Shown piece after piece: positions 13,467-20,701 of a DNA stretch of 32,881 bases (positions are counted from its first letter, which is position 1; every line of letters starts with the position of its first letter). Below the pieces are notes generated by a model that was given only the letters and a program-made list of their open reading frames with translations, searched no databases and was not told the origin of the DNA. The translations under genes were made by a program, and so were the position numbers. The stretch is from Actinomyces polynesiensis (lineage in GTDB: Bacteria; Actinomycetota; Actinomycetes; Actinomycetales; Actinomycetaceae): positions 1 to 32,881 of the forward strand of contig NZ_CCXH01000302.1 in the NCBI RefSeq assembly GCF_000820725.1, given 5' to 3'.

Positions 13467-14388
13467 TGCAGTGGCGACGAGCGCCCAGGTGGGTGCGGGT
13501 CCTGCCCGCCCGGTGCTGGATCCCAACGATCCGCATACCAAGCTCCAGAAGGGGGTCTCCGCGGCCCTCCAAGCCCTTCCGGGCGAGTTCGAGTCGAAGA
13601 ACGAGATCAGCGGGGTCAACGCCACCGACCTGTTCAGCCTCAACAGCTTCTTGGGCTCGGGCATCGAGCTGGAGGTCGTGCGCACGCTGAACAGCCTTCG
13701 GCAGATCTGGGACCCGGACTCCGAGTGGTCGACCTACCGGTTCGAGCGGTCGGCGCAGGCCTTCCCCGACGTGCGTCTGGTGAATCGTGGAACCGAGGGT
13801 GAGCCCCTCGCGATCGGCATCGAGCTCAAGGGCTGGTGGATGCTGGCCAAGGAGAAGGTCCCTTCGCTGCGGTACCAGGTCTCCCCCGATGCCTGCACCG
13901 ACTGGGACCTGGTGTGCTGCGTGCCGTGGCACCTCGACAGCGCCGTCAGCGGCGTGCCGGTGGTGGCCGAGCCGTGGGTCGAGTCCGCCAAGTACGCCGC
14001 CGAGTGGCGCGACTACTGGTGGACCAACATCAAGGAGACCGATGGCAGTGCGGAGCTGGAGTACCCGGCCGACGCGACGCCGTACCCGTCGAAGGCTGAC
14101 CGCGTGACGGTGCATCCGGTGAACGATGGCGGTGGCAACTTCGGACGACTGCCTCGGTGTCGCCCCCTCATGGATTCGTTCGTTGAGTCGACGATGCGTG
14201 TGCCCATCCTCGGTATCGAGACGCGTGCTTGGGTACACTTCCTGAAGCTCCACAGCGAGTCCGCTGGTTCCGACGCAGTCATCGAGAAGATGCAGCGTCA
14301 GCTCAAGCAGCTGGACAAGAATGTCGCTCCCGACCAGGCCGAGCGGATCCTTGAGCAGCTGCGAGAACTGGCTGAGCTGCTGCCGTAG
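13456..14388 (+). CDS. Type II restriction endonuclease, PD-(D/E)xK type
   Basis: A 310-aa protein starting at ATG 13456 inside the methyltransferase gene; GAGGAG precedes it. P104-D105 and, 17 residues on, E123-L-K125 (FPDVRLV ... GIELKGWW) form a PD-(D/E)xK nuclease core. The C-terminal 45 residues are a helical, probably coiled-coil tail (MQRQLKQLDK ... LEQLRELAELL). Position directly behind a methyltransferase makes the restriction role likely. The pair can act as an addiction module that stabilises the plasmid. No controller (C) protein gene is seen. Confidence 0.8.
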   Translation: MSVDAVATSAQVGAGPARPVLDPNDPHTKLQKGVSAALQALPGEFESKNEISGVNATDLFSLNSFLGSGIELEVVRTLNSLRQIWDPDSEWSTYRFERSAQAFPDVRLVNRGTEGEPLAIGIELKGWWMLAKEKVPSLRYQVSPDACTDWDLVCCVPWHLDSAVSGVPVVAEPWVESAKYAAEWRDYWWTNIKETDGSAELEYPADATPYPSKADRVTVHPVNDGGGNFGRLPRCRPLMDSFVESTMRVPILGIETRAWVHFLKLHSESAGSDAVIEKMQRQLKQLDKNVAPDQAERILEQLRELAELLP

Positions 14389-14824
14389 GAGGTCAACCAA
14401 ACCTTCAGCGGACCCTTCTTCATGCCCGGCGGGAGCCGGGCCACGGCCTCCCACGAAGCGGTAGCGGATGTGGGGGCCGGTCTTCTCCTAGGTCGTGTCT
14501 CCCAATAGTCGGACCCAGGTGAGGATGGCGCAGAGGGTGACGCCGGCGCGGTACGTGATGGCGAGTTTGTCGAAGCGGGTCGCAATGTTCAGCGCGGCGC
14601 AGACGGTCGAGGTGCCGTGCCGGACGTGGTCGGGAATGCACTGCGCGGACTTCCCGGGCGTAAAACCAGGGTGCGACACGACCGGTTTTGAGACGCGTTG
14701 TGGACGCTCCGGGAGCGGCTAACGGTGTGGCTTCGGTCGCTATGTGGCGGGGTTCTGTCCACGCTCGGTGGCGGGGCTGGACGGGCAGCCCTCGGGGGAC
14801 CGAGCGGATTCCCGCGCGCTGGGC
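14389..14824. other. Insertion-sequence debris between the R-M genes and the broken resolvase
   Basis: No intact gene. A hairpin GCCCGGC/GCCGGGC (14424-14430 with 14435-14441) may end the R-M transcript. From 14488 to about 14590 the minus strand holds the tail of an IS5-type transposase. The rest reads as relic sequence. Confidence 0.55.
14488..14590 (-). pseudogene. C-terminal remnant of an IS5-family transposase
   Basis: The minus strand reads TRFDKLAITYRAGVTLCAIL then TWVRLLGDTT and a stop at 14488-14490. This is the conserved tail of IS5-group (IS427-like) transposases. Only about 33 codons remain and the sequence before them no longer matches, so the element is a decayed end. Confidence 0.75.
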
Positions 14825-15411
14825 TCAGCGCTCGGTGACCGCAGTGGAACCGAGACCGCCGGCGCGCTGGATAGCCCGGTAGATGGTGGAGCGGCCAACG
14901 TTGAAGAGCTCGGCCAGTTCGAGCGTGGTGCTCGCCGACGCGTGCCAGGGAGACCAGGTGTGCTTCCTGGCGGGGCGTGAGCTTGGGCTGCTTGCCTCGG
15001 AGCCGGCCCTTGGCCTTCGCGACGGCCATGCCTTCGCGGGTCCGAGCACGGATCAGGTCGGCCTCGAACTCGGCCACCATCGCCAGAACATTGAAAAGCA
15101 GCCGGCCGACGGGATCGGTCGGGTCGTGAACGGAGGCGCCGAGCTGGAGGCAAACACCGCTGGCGATCAGTTCGGCAACGATGTCTCGCGCGTCAGGCAC
15201 CGAGCGGGCAAGCCGGTCGAGCTTGGTCACGACAAGGGTGTCGCCAGACCGGCACGCGGCTAGCGCCTCGCGCAGGCCGGGCCTCGCTCGCGTGGTGCCG
15301 GTCAGGCCATGGTCGACGTAGGTGCGATCGGTCGGCACGCCGAGGGCGTCCAGGCCGGTGCGCTGCGCCGTGAGGTCCTGTTCGTTGGTGGAGACGCAGT
15401 AGAGCCCCCTA
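14825..15411 (-). pseudogene. Truncated and frameshifted serine resolvase
   Basis: Minus-strand remnant of a Tn3-type resolvase/invertase. It begins at the IS256 boundary with YCVSTNEQDLTAQRTGL, so the first residues including part of the catalytic serine loop are lost. The catalytic core is recognisable (GDTLVVTKLDRLARS, FEADLIRARTREGM). Near 14945 the frame shifts, and the C-terminal HTH (TTLELAELFNVGRSTIYRAI) continues in another frame to the stop at 14825. It was probably the resolvase of an older transposon that carried the flanking cargo. Confidence 0.8.
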
Positions 15412-16784
15412 GAGTGGTGTAGCCCCCACAGTGGCCGTGGCCGTCGATGACGGCAGGGCGGTCACCGTGGGATCCTTCGAGTTCACCTACCAAAGCTCTC
15501 TCAAAGGAAATCAACCACGATGACCGCTCCTCACATTGTCGACCCCGCCCGCGTGCTGGGCAACCTGCTGACCGAAGCCTCTCCGGACATGATGCGCCAG
15601 CTGCTGCAGAACATGATCAACGCCCTCCTCTCGGCCGATGCCGACGCCGTGTGCGGCGCCGAATGGGGACAGCCCTCAACCGAGCGGGTCGCGCAGCGCA
15701 ACGGCTACCGCCACCGCCCGCTGGACACCCGCGTCGGCACCATCGACGTGGCCGTCCCGAAGCTGCGCTCCGGCAGCTACTTTCCCGAGTGGCTGCTGGA
15801 GCGCCGCAAACGAGCCGAAGCGGCCCTGATCACGGTGATCGCTGACTGCTACCTCGCCGGCGTCAGTACTCGTCGGATGGACAAACTCGTCAAGACCCTG
15901 GGCATCGACGGCCTGTCGAAGTCACAGGTCTCACGCATGGCCGCCGACCTCGACGAACACGTAGCGCAGTTCCGGCACCGCCCCCTGGGCGAGGCCGGGC
16001 CGTTCACGTTTGTTGCAGCTGACGCGTTGACGATGAAGGTCCGCGAAGGCGGACGCGTGATCAACGCCGTGGTCCTCGTCGCCACCGGCGTCAACGGCGA
16101 CGGACACCGCGAGGTCCTGGGCCTGCAGGTCGTCACCTCCGAGACCAAACCGGCGTGGAACACGTTCTTCGCCGATCTGGTGGCCCGCGGCCTTGCGGGG
16201 GTCCGACTGGTCACCAGCGATGCCCACGCCGGGCTGGTGGAGGCGATCGCGGCGAACCTGCCTGGCGCGTCCTGGCAGCGCTGCCGAACCCACTACGCCG
16301 CGAACCTGATGTCCGTGACCCCGAAGAGCATGTGGCCCGCGGTCAAAGCGATGCTCCATTCGGTCTATGACCAACCCGACAAAAAGTCGGTCCAGGCGCA
16401 GTTCGACCGTCTGCTCGACTACACCGCCGAGAAGCTACCCGAGGTTGCAGAGCACCTCGAAGCCGCCCGGGCAGACGTGCTCGCGTTCACCGGCTTCCCC
16501 AAGGACGTGTGGACCCAGATCTGGTCGAACAACCCCGCCGAACGCCTGAACCGTGAGATCCGCCGCCGCACCGACGCGGTCGGGATCTTCCCCAACCGGG
16601 AAGCGATCATCCGCCTCGTCGGCGCTGTCTTGGCCGAGCAGACCGATGAGTGGGCAGAAGGGCGCCGCTACCTCGGCCTCGACGTCCTCGCACGATGCCG
16701 ACTCAGCACCATCACCAACGCCGTTGAGGAGGTGACCGAACCCCTCGCCCTCACCGCCTAGACGAAGGAACCGCTACACCACTC
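15412..16784 (+). mobile_element. IS256-family insertion sequence
   Basis: Terminal inverted repeats GAGTGGTGTAGC (15412-15423) and GCTACACCACTC (16773-16784) are perfect over 12 bp and frame one intact transposase. The true ends may extend several bases further out, since partial similarity continues. No 8-9-bp target duplication is visible: the flanks GCCCCCTA (15404-15411) and CACTGGAC (16785-16792) differ. The left flank cuts a resolvase gene and the right flank cuts a small gene of the SMR operon. Confidence 0.82.
15520..16761 (+). CDS. IS256-family (Mutator type) transposase
   Basis: A 413-aa protein, full length for the family. A short N-terminal helical domain is followed by the catalytic core: candidate acidic residues in VAADALTMKV (first Asp), VTSDAHAG (second Asp) and NNPAERLNREIRRR (Glu). 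RCRTHYAANLM is the family CxxH block. AAAGGA lies upstream of ATG 15520. It cuts and rejoins the ends of the element in trans or cis. No frameshift seen, so it should be active. Confidence 0.93.
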   Translation: MTAPHIVDPARVLGNLLTEASPDMMRQLLQNMINALLSADADAVCGAEWGQPSTERVAQRNGYRHRPLDTRVGTIDVAVPKLRSGSYFPEWLLERRKRAEAALITVIADCYLAGVSTRRMDKLVKTLGIDGLSKSQVSRMAADLDEHVAQFRHRPLGEAGPFTFVAADALTMKVREGGRVINAVVLVATGVNGDGHREVLGLQVVTSETKPAWNTFFADLVARGLAGVRLVTSDAHAGLVEAIAANLPGASWQRCRTHYAANLMSVTPKSMWPAVKAMLHSVYDQPDKKSVQAQFDRLLDYTAEKLPEVAEHLEAARADVLAFTGFPKDVWTQIWSNNPAERLNREIRRRTDAVGIFPNREAIIRLVGAVLAEQTDEWAEGRRYLGLDVLARCRLSTITNAVEEVTEPLALTA

Positions 16785-16887
16785 CACTGGACTTGACCGC
16801 GGCCGCCCAGTGCTGTTCCTGCACACGGCGCACCGCCAGCTCGTTGACGAGCTGCGCGGCCGCGGTGATGACCCCGGCCGACCGCAC
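16774..16887 (-). pseudogene. 5' fragment of a gene cut by the IS
   Basis: A GTG at 16887-16885 overlaps the stop of the preceding gene (TAGTG), the mark of translational coupling. It reads VRSAGVITAAAQLVNELAVR then RVQEQHWAAAVK before entering the IS end and stopping at 16774. About 33 residues of the original protein remain. Family not recognised. Confidence 0.45.
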
Positions 16888-17084
16888 TAGTCCAATGGGC
16901 GGGAGGCGTTGCGCAGCTCGTCGACGACTTCGCGATGCTGTGGGTGTACGAACAGGATGAGGGCCTGGCCGTGCGTGCTCAGAAGATGACTGTCGACGGT
17001 GATTGCGTCCACGAATCGGATGTCGACGGCAGGATCTTCCAGGAGGGCGCGGCGAATTGCCGCGAGGGTGCGAGCGACGGTCAT
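16887..17084 (-). CDS. Small hypothetical protein in the SMR operon
   Basis: A 65-aa protein, MTVARTLAAIRRALLEDPAV..., ending NASRPLD. A helical start is followed by an alternating strand/helix pattern (FVDAITVDSHLL, ALILFVHPQHREVVDEL). It lies 15 nt after the second SMR gene on the same strand but has no clear ribosome site. No signal or membrane segment. Coupled by overlap to a truncated gene beyond it. No function can be given. Confidence 0.45.
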   Translation of the reverse strand: MTVARTLAAIRRALLEDPAVDIRFVDAITVDSHLLSTHGQALILFVHPQHREVVDELRNASRPLD

Positions 17085-17099
17085 GGCCGTGTCGGCAGG

Positions 17100-17420
17100 C
17101 TAGTGGGCCGCGCCGAGTTCGACGAGGAGGACGCCGCCGATGATGAGGGCGATGCCGAGCGCCATGACCCAGGTGAAGGGCTCTTTGAACAGGAACTTGC
17201 TGGCCACTGCGGTGAGGGCGACGCCGGAGGCGGCCCAGATGCCGTAGGCAACACCGATGCCGAGCCCGAGGGCAAGGACTTGGGTGAGGAAGAAGAACGC
17301 GCCGAGGTAGCCCACGACGACGGCGATGTAGAACAGTTTCCGTCCGCCGGTTGCCAGGCGCAGGGAGAGCGCCGCGCCGACTTCGAGGACGATCGCGAGG
17401 ATGAGGAAGAGCCAGACCAT
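17100..17420 (-). CDS. SMR-family multidrug efflux subunit B
   Basis: A 106-aa protein with four membrane helices, the standard length for small multidrug resistance proteins. The essential membrane glutamate is in LAIVLEVGAAL (E13). The helix 3 to 4 region (AYGIWAASGVALTAV, then FLFKEPFT) and the end ALGIALIIGGVLLVELG match the family. SMR proteins export quaternary ammonium and other cationic compounds in exchange for protons. It overlaps by one base the preceding SMR gene, so the two probably form a paired heterodimer like EbrAB or YkkCD. Confidence 0.92.
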   Translation of the reverse strand: MVWLFLILAIVLEVGAALSLRLATGGRKLFYIAVVVGYLGAFFFLTQVLALGLGIGVAYGIWAASGVALTAVASKFLFKEPFTWVMALGIALIIGGVLLVELGAAH

Positions 17421-17767
17421 CAGATGCTCGCCTCCCTCTTGCGCTGCGCCGCTTGCGATCCGAGTTCGACGGTGAGAACACCGCCGATGATCAACGCCAG
17501 GCCGAGGATCATCACGCCGGTCAAGGGCTGTCCGAACAGAAGTGCCGCCAGCACCGCCGTCAGGGCGACGCCCATCGCGCCCCAGATCCCGTACGCAACC
17601 CCGAGGGCCATCCCCTCGCGTAGAACGAGCGCGAGAAGCGTGAACGCGCCGACGTAGCCGATCGCGACGAGGATGTACCAGGCGGGGTGGTCCTGGCCGG
17701 CTTGGAGGGCGAGGGAGCCGGCGACTTCACTGATGATCGCGCCGGCAAGCAGGAGCCATTTCTTCAT
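17420..17767 (-). CDS. SMR-family multidrug efflux subunit A
   Basis: A 115-aa protein from ATG 17767 (MKKWLLLAGAIISEVAGSLA). Four membrane helices, with the conserved glutamate E14 in helix 1 and the AYGIWGAMGVALTAV signature. The C-terminal tail (SQAAQRKREASI) is longer and basic, the usual asymmetry in paired SMR proteins that sets opposite membrane topologies. The start lies 2 nt after the TetR stop, so regulator and both pump genes are one transcript. Confidence 0.92.
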   Translation of the reverse strand: MKKWLLLAGAIISEVAGSLALQAGQDHPAWYILVAIGYVGAFTLLALVLREGMALGVAYGIWGAMGVALTAVLAALLFGQPLTGVMILGLALIIGGVLTVELGSQAAQRKREASI

Positions 17768-17769
17768 AG

Positions 17770-18300
17770 TCAGTCCTTCACGAGGTTGTGGGCGAAGGCG
17801 CGGAGCTGCGCCAGGTCGCCGGGGGTAGGAGGGGAGACGTTGGCGGCTTCGGCAAGCCACCCGCCGTCGGCCAGGAGGCGGGCGGCGAGCAACCGGGTGC
17901 GTTCGTCCGGGGCGACGTCATCGGGCACGACGAGCCAGGGCGCGAGACGTTCGGCCCAGCGCTGCGTGAGCGAGCGGCGCAGCTTCGGATCACTCATCGC
18001 CACCAGGTCGGTTTCATCGAAACCCCCGGACAGTGACCAGTCGACATACGCGCCGATGCGCGCGGCCGGCGCCGCGCCCTCCGGCGACGACCCGAGGCGT
18101 GCGACCAGCGCCTCTTCCCAGCGGTCCAAAACGGAGTCCACCAGGGCGAGCATGAGGGCTTCCTTCGTGGGGAAGTGATACATCACCCCCGGCTTGGTCA
18201 GCCCCACACTTCGGGCCACGGAATCCAGAGACACCGCCCGCCCCTCGTCGAGCTGAGAGAAGGCGGCCGCCAGGATCGCGGGGCGAGGATCGGTGCGCAT
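17770..18300 (-). CDS. TetR/AcrR-family repressor of the SMR pump
   Basis: A 176-aa protein. An N-terminal TetR HTH (ILAAAFSQLDEGRAVSLDSV, then RSVGLTKPGVMYHFPTKEAL) is followed by an all-helical ligand domain. It probably represses its own operon with the two SMR genes and is released by cationic biocides. The inverted repeat at 18308-18329 directly upstream is its likely operator. The -10-like TAACCT on the minus strand ends 6 nt before the ATG, so a leaderless message is possible. Confidence 0.9.
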   Translation of the reverse strand: MRTDPRPAILAAAFSQLDEGRAVSLDSVARSVGLTKPGVMYHFPTKEALMLALVDSVLDRWEEALVARLGSSPEGAAPAARIGAYVDWSLSGGFDETDLVAMSDPKLRRSLTQRWAERLAPWLVVPDDVAPDERTRLLAARLLADGGWLAEAANVSPPTPGDLAQLRAFAHNLVKD

Positions 18301-18307
18301 GAGTGTA

Positions 18308-18329
18308 GGTTACCATTCGGAAGGTAACC
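18308..18329. promoter_or_regulatory. Probable TetR operator
   Basis: GGTTACC (18308-18314) and GGTAACC (18323-18329) form a perfect 7-bp inverted repeat with an 8-bp spacer, 8 bp upstream of the tetR start codon. It covers the candidate -10. Size and place are typical for a TetR dimer site. Confidence 0.72.
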
Positions 18330-18386
18330 AGGCCATCCAGCAGATTGCCGGCGCATAGGTTCATCACCGCGAGCCGAGTAGGCCGA

Positions 18387-18466
18387 AAACGATCGTTTAT
18401 GGGCCGATGGTCGACGAGGGTCGACGGAGACCGACACGCCGGACCGAAACCCAGGACCGAAACCCA
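18387..18466. repeat. Palindrome and tandem 13-bp repeat upstream of the Fic operon
   Basis: AAACGATCGTTT (18387-18398) is a perfect 12-bp palindrome. GGACCGAAACCCA occurs twice in tandem at 18441-18453 and 18454-18466. CCGAAAACG (18383-18391) has an exact inverted copy CGTTTTCGG at 18491-18499, inside the promoter spacer. These may be operator sites for the toxin operon or resolvase sites; nothing in the sequence decides. Confidence 0.5.
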
Positions 18467-18485
18467 TACGGCCCAAAACTACCCC

Positions 18486-18514
18486 TAGACCGTTTTCGGG
18501 AAATCAGCTAGAAT
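18486..18514 (+). promoter_or_regulatory. Promoter of the Fic toxin-antitoxin operon
   Basis: TAGACC (18486-18491) and TAGAAT (18509-18514) are exactly 17 nt apart. The ribosome site AGAGGAG and GTG 18545 follow. The spacer contains the inverted copy of the upstream CCGAAAACG, so repressor binding there would block transcription. Confidence 0.62.
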
Positions 18515-18544
18515 GGACTTAGCACCGAGCGAGAGGAGCACCCC

Positions 18545-18742
18545 GTGGCCACCAAGACAGCAACCACCGCGACGACCGCGGCTGAGCGCGAGCTGCGCGT
18601 GGCAGAGGCGATCCACAGCGGCGAGATGGAGGGCCTGCCGGTGACGGCTGCCGGCCGCCAGGACGCCGCCGAGTACGTCGCCGGCCGCATCGACTCTGAC
18701 GAGCTGGTGGCCCGCGCGCGCGCACGCTATGGCCTCGACTGA
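18545..18742 (+). CDS. VbhA-type antitoxin of the Fic protein
   Basis: A 65-aa protein with the class I Fic inhibitory motif (S/T)xxxE(G/N): S25-G-E-M-E29-G30. The glutamate reaches into the Fic active site and blocks ATP positioning. The rest (VTAAGRQDAAEYVAGRIDSD) is the helical bundle of VbhA-like antitoxins. GTG 18545 follows AGAGGAG. The last 14 bp overlap the Fic gene, which ensures antitoxin is made first. Confidence 0.88.
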   Translation: MATKTATTATTAAERELRVAEAIHSGEMEGLPVTAAGRQDAAEYVAGRIDSDELVARARARYGLD

Positions 18743-19523
18743 GTTCGTCGACCCGTATCTCGATCCCGAGACGGGTCTGCTGAGGAACAAGGTCGGCGCA
18801 CAGACGAAGGTCGCCCTCGATGAAGCCGAGGGCGACCTTTCGTTTGCCCGTTTGGTGCAGCTCATGGATCACCCGGTGAAGCCGACCGGCGACCTCGACG
18901 AGCTGCGCGCGATCCACCGCCATCTGTTCCAGGACGTCTACGACTGGGCGGGGGAGCTGCGCACGGTCGACATTCGCAAGAACGTGGAGGGAGCCCAGTT
19001 CTTCCTTCCGGTGTCGATGATCGGTCGCGCCGCCGGCTACGCCGAGGGCGAGCTGCGCGCCGACCACGAGCTGCGCGGCATGAGCCGCGAGCAGTTCATC
19101 GACCGCCTGGCGTACCACTACGACCAGCTCAACTACGTGCACCCGTTCCGAGAGGGCAACGGCAGGACGCAACGAGTGTTCTGGAACCGCGTCGCCCGCG
19201 ACGCCGGCTGGCAGCTCGACTGGCGCGCGGTGCACGGCGCGACCAACGACCAAGCGAGCCGAGCGGCATCCGAGCAGCAAGACTTCGGGCCGCTGCGCGA
19301 GATGTTCGATCAGATCGTCAGCAAGGCGACCCCGCAGGGTGAACGAGACGCCGCCTGGCGCGTCGCAGAGCGCGCCCGTCTGTCGTTCCCCACGAGTGCC
19401 ACCGAGGCCGTGCGCCGACCCCAGAGCGGCCCGTCGAGCGCACCGCAGGCGCGCACCACTATGCACATGCCAGGGCAGAGTCACCGAGGGCCTGGCAATG
19501 ACGGACCAGGAGCGAGCCGATGA
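18729..19523 (+). CDS. fic: Fic-domain AMP-transferase toxin
   Basis: A 264-aa protein. The Fic motif HPFREGNGRTQR (residues 138-149) is complete, with the catalytic His138 and the phosphate-binding GNGR. The N-terminal part (LRAIHRHLFQDVYDWAGELR, then TVDIRK) is the usual Fic lead-in with the flap. The C-terminal 60 residues are disordered and basic. Fic enzymes transfer AMP to target hydroxyl groups, often on topoisomerases in the VbhT/FicT group. Overlap with a matching antitoxin makes a stabilising toxin-antitoxin pair the likely job. Its stop overlaps the next start (ATGA). Confidence 0.93.
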   Translation: MASTEFVDPYLDPETGLLRNKVGAQTKVALDEAEGDLSFARLVQLMDHPVKPTGDLDELRAIHRHLFQDVYDWAGELRTVDIRKNVEGAQFFLPVSMIGRAAGYAEGELRADHELRGMSREQFIDRLAYHYDQLNYVHPFREGNGRTQRVFWNRVARDAGWQLDWRAVHGATNDQASRAASEQQDFGPLREMFDQIVSKATPQGERDAAWRVAERARLSFPTSATEAVRRPQSGPSSAPQARTTMHMPGQSHRGPGNDGPGASR

Positions 19524-20062
19524 ACGATGACTACCGACTGTCACACCGCGCGCCAGGACCCGAGGGGGACGGCACGACGGTTCGACTCGACCAGGTTGGG
19601 GGAGAGCACGACGAGGTGTTTCCGGCCGACGTGGGACAGCACCCAGAGCGCTACGGTGCGCTGCACTCGACGACAGTCGACCAGGTGCGTCGGGCATCCG
19701 GCCGGCCGGATGCCCGCGTGCGGGTCTGGCGCGCTGTCCCCGAAGGCGTGACCGAGATCAGTCCCGGCGATTGGGTGGCACTGTCCGAGAAGTACGCCCG
19801 AGCTGAGAGCCAGATCGAGCACGCCCAGGTCATCACCGCTGAGGCCACCGCATCGGAGCTGTGGTCGGAAGGTCTGCTAGAGGAATGGGGGTACCAGGGC
19901 ACGGCACCGCTACGCGCCGAGCCAGCGGCCGCCGAGCGGCCGCTGAGCCGTGCCAGCTTTCCTCAGAGCGCGCGAGCGGCGGTCGCTTCAACACGGACCG
20001 CCGAGGTCCACACACAGGCCATGACGCGAGCTAACAGGATCGGCCCGGAGGTGGGGCGATGA
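19520..20062 (+). CDS. Candidate ADP-ribosyltransferase-like protein
   Basis: A 180-aa protein coupled to fic by ATGA. The order of motifs resembles small R-S-E type ADP-ribosyltransferases found in actinobacteria and their phages: an arginine at the end of a strand (VRVWRAVPEG), a GDWVALSEKYA stretch in the place of the STS motif, and LLEEWGYQG in the place of the ExE motif. The last 45 residues look disordered. The catalytic assignment is from memory of family shape, without alignment. If right, the operon carries two different protein-modifying enzymes. Alternatively it is an uncharacterised partner of Fic. It overlaps the resolvase start. Confidence 0.5.
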   Translation: MNDDYRLSHRAPGPEGDGTTVRLDQVGGEHDEVFPADVGQHPERYGALHSTTVDQVRRASGRPDARVRVWRAVPEGVTEISPGDWVALSEKYARAESQIEHAQVITAEATASELWSEGLLEEWGYQGTAPLRAEPAAAERPLSRASFPQSARAAVASTRTAEVHTQAMTRANRIGPEVGR

Positions 20063-20658
20063 CGAGTGTCGTCGGCTACGCGCGGGTGAGCACGCGCGAG
20101 CAGAATCCCGAGGCCCAGGAGGCCGAGCTGCGCGCCGCAGGAGCGACGCGAGTGTTCGTCGATCGTGGCGAGTCGAGCCGCGTCAAGGACCGGCCGCAGT
20201 GGATCGCGTGCCTGGACTATCTGCGCGACGGTGACACGCTCTTGGTGCGCCGGCTGGATCGCATCGCCGGCAGCGAGAAGATGGCCATCGAGACGATCAA
20301 CGACCTGGCCGAGCGTGGTGTGAACATTCGGAGTCTGACCGAGCCGGACATCGACACGACAACGCCGATGGGCCGAGCCCTGTTCGGCATCGTCGCCGTG
20401 TTCGCTCAGCTCAGGGTCGACACGATCAGAGAGAACACCAAGCGGGGTCTGGCACACGCTCGCGCCCAGGGGCGCGTCGGCGGACGGCCATCGGTGATGA
20501 CGCCGAGGCGCGTCGCCGCTGCTGCGCAGATGCGCGGCGAGGGAAAGACCCTCGCGCACATCGCGGCAGTGCTCGGAGTCGGCAAGTCGACGGTGGCTCG
20601 CGCGCTGGCCAAGCACGACGAGGAGACGCCGGAGCGGGTCGGAGCTGCGAAGCCCTAA
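20059..20658 (+). CDS. Serine resolvase
   Basis: A 199-aa small serine recombinase. It opens VVGYARVSTREQ, with catalytic S11 and R9. The core continues with LRDGDTLLVRRLDRI and AVFAQLRVDTIRENTKRGLA. The C-terminal HTH has AAVLGVGKSTVARAL. Full length and intact. It is the fourth gene of the Fic transcript (ATGA overlap). It probably resolves plasmid multimers, acting at a res site that should lie nearby, possibly in 20659-20980 or 18387-18514. Independent of the broken resolvase at 14825. Confidence 0.92.
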   Translation: MTSVVGYARVSTREQNPEAQEAELRAAGATRVFVDRGESSRVKDRPQWIACLDYLRDGDTLLVRRLDRIAGSEKMAIETINDLAERGVNIRSLTEPDIDTTTPMGRALFGIVAVFAQLRVDTIRENTKRGLAHARAQGRVGGRPSVMTPRRVAAAAQMRGEGKTLAHIAAVLGVGKSTVARALAKHDEETPERVGAAKP

Positions 20659-20701
20659 CCGTTCTTCCCCCTTCCCCTGATAAATGCCGCCCTGCACAGA
20701 A

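Noticed and set aside
12366-14454. Two long minus-strand open frames (439 and 403 aa)
   Set aside because: They mirror the methyltransferase and endonuclease genes, whose motifs and overlapping starts are clear on the plus strand.
20059-20658. Resolvase as part of a Tn3-type transposon
   Set aside because: No Tn3 transposase or terminal repeats near it; it is translationally coupled to the Fic operon, so multimer resolution is more likely.
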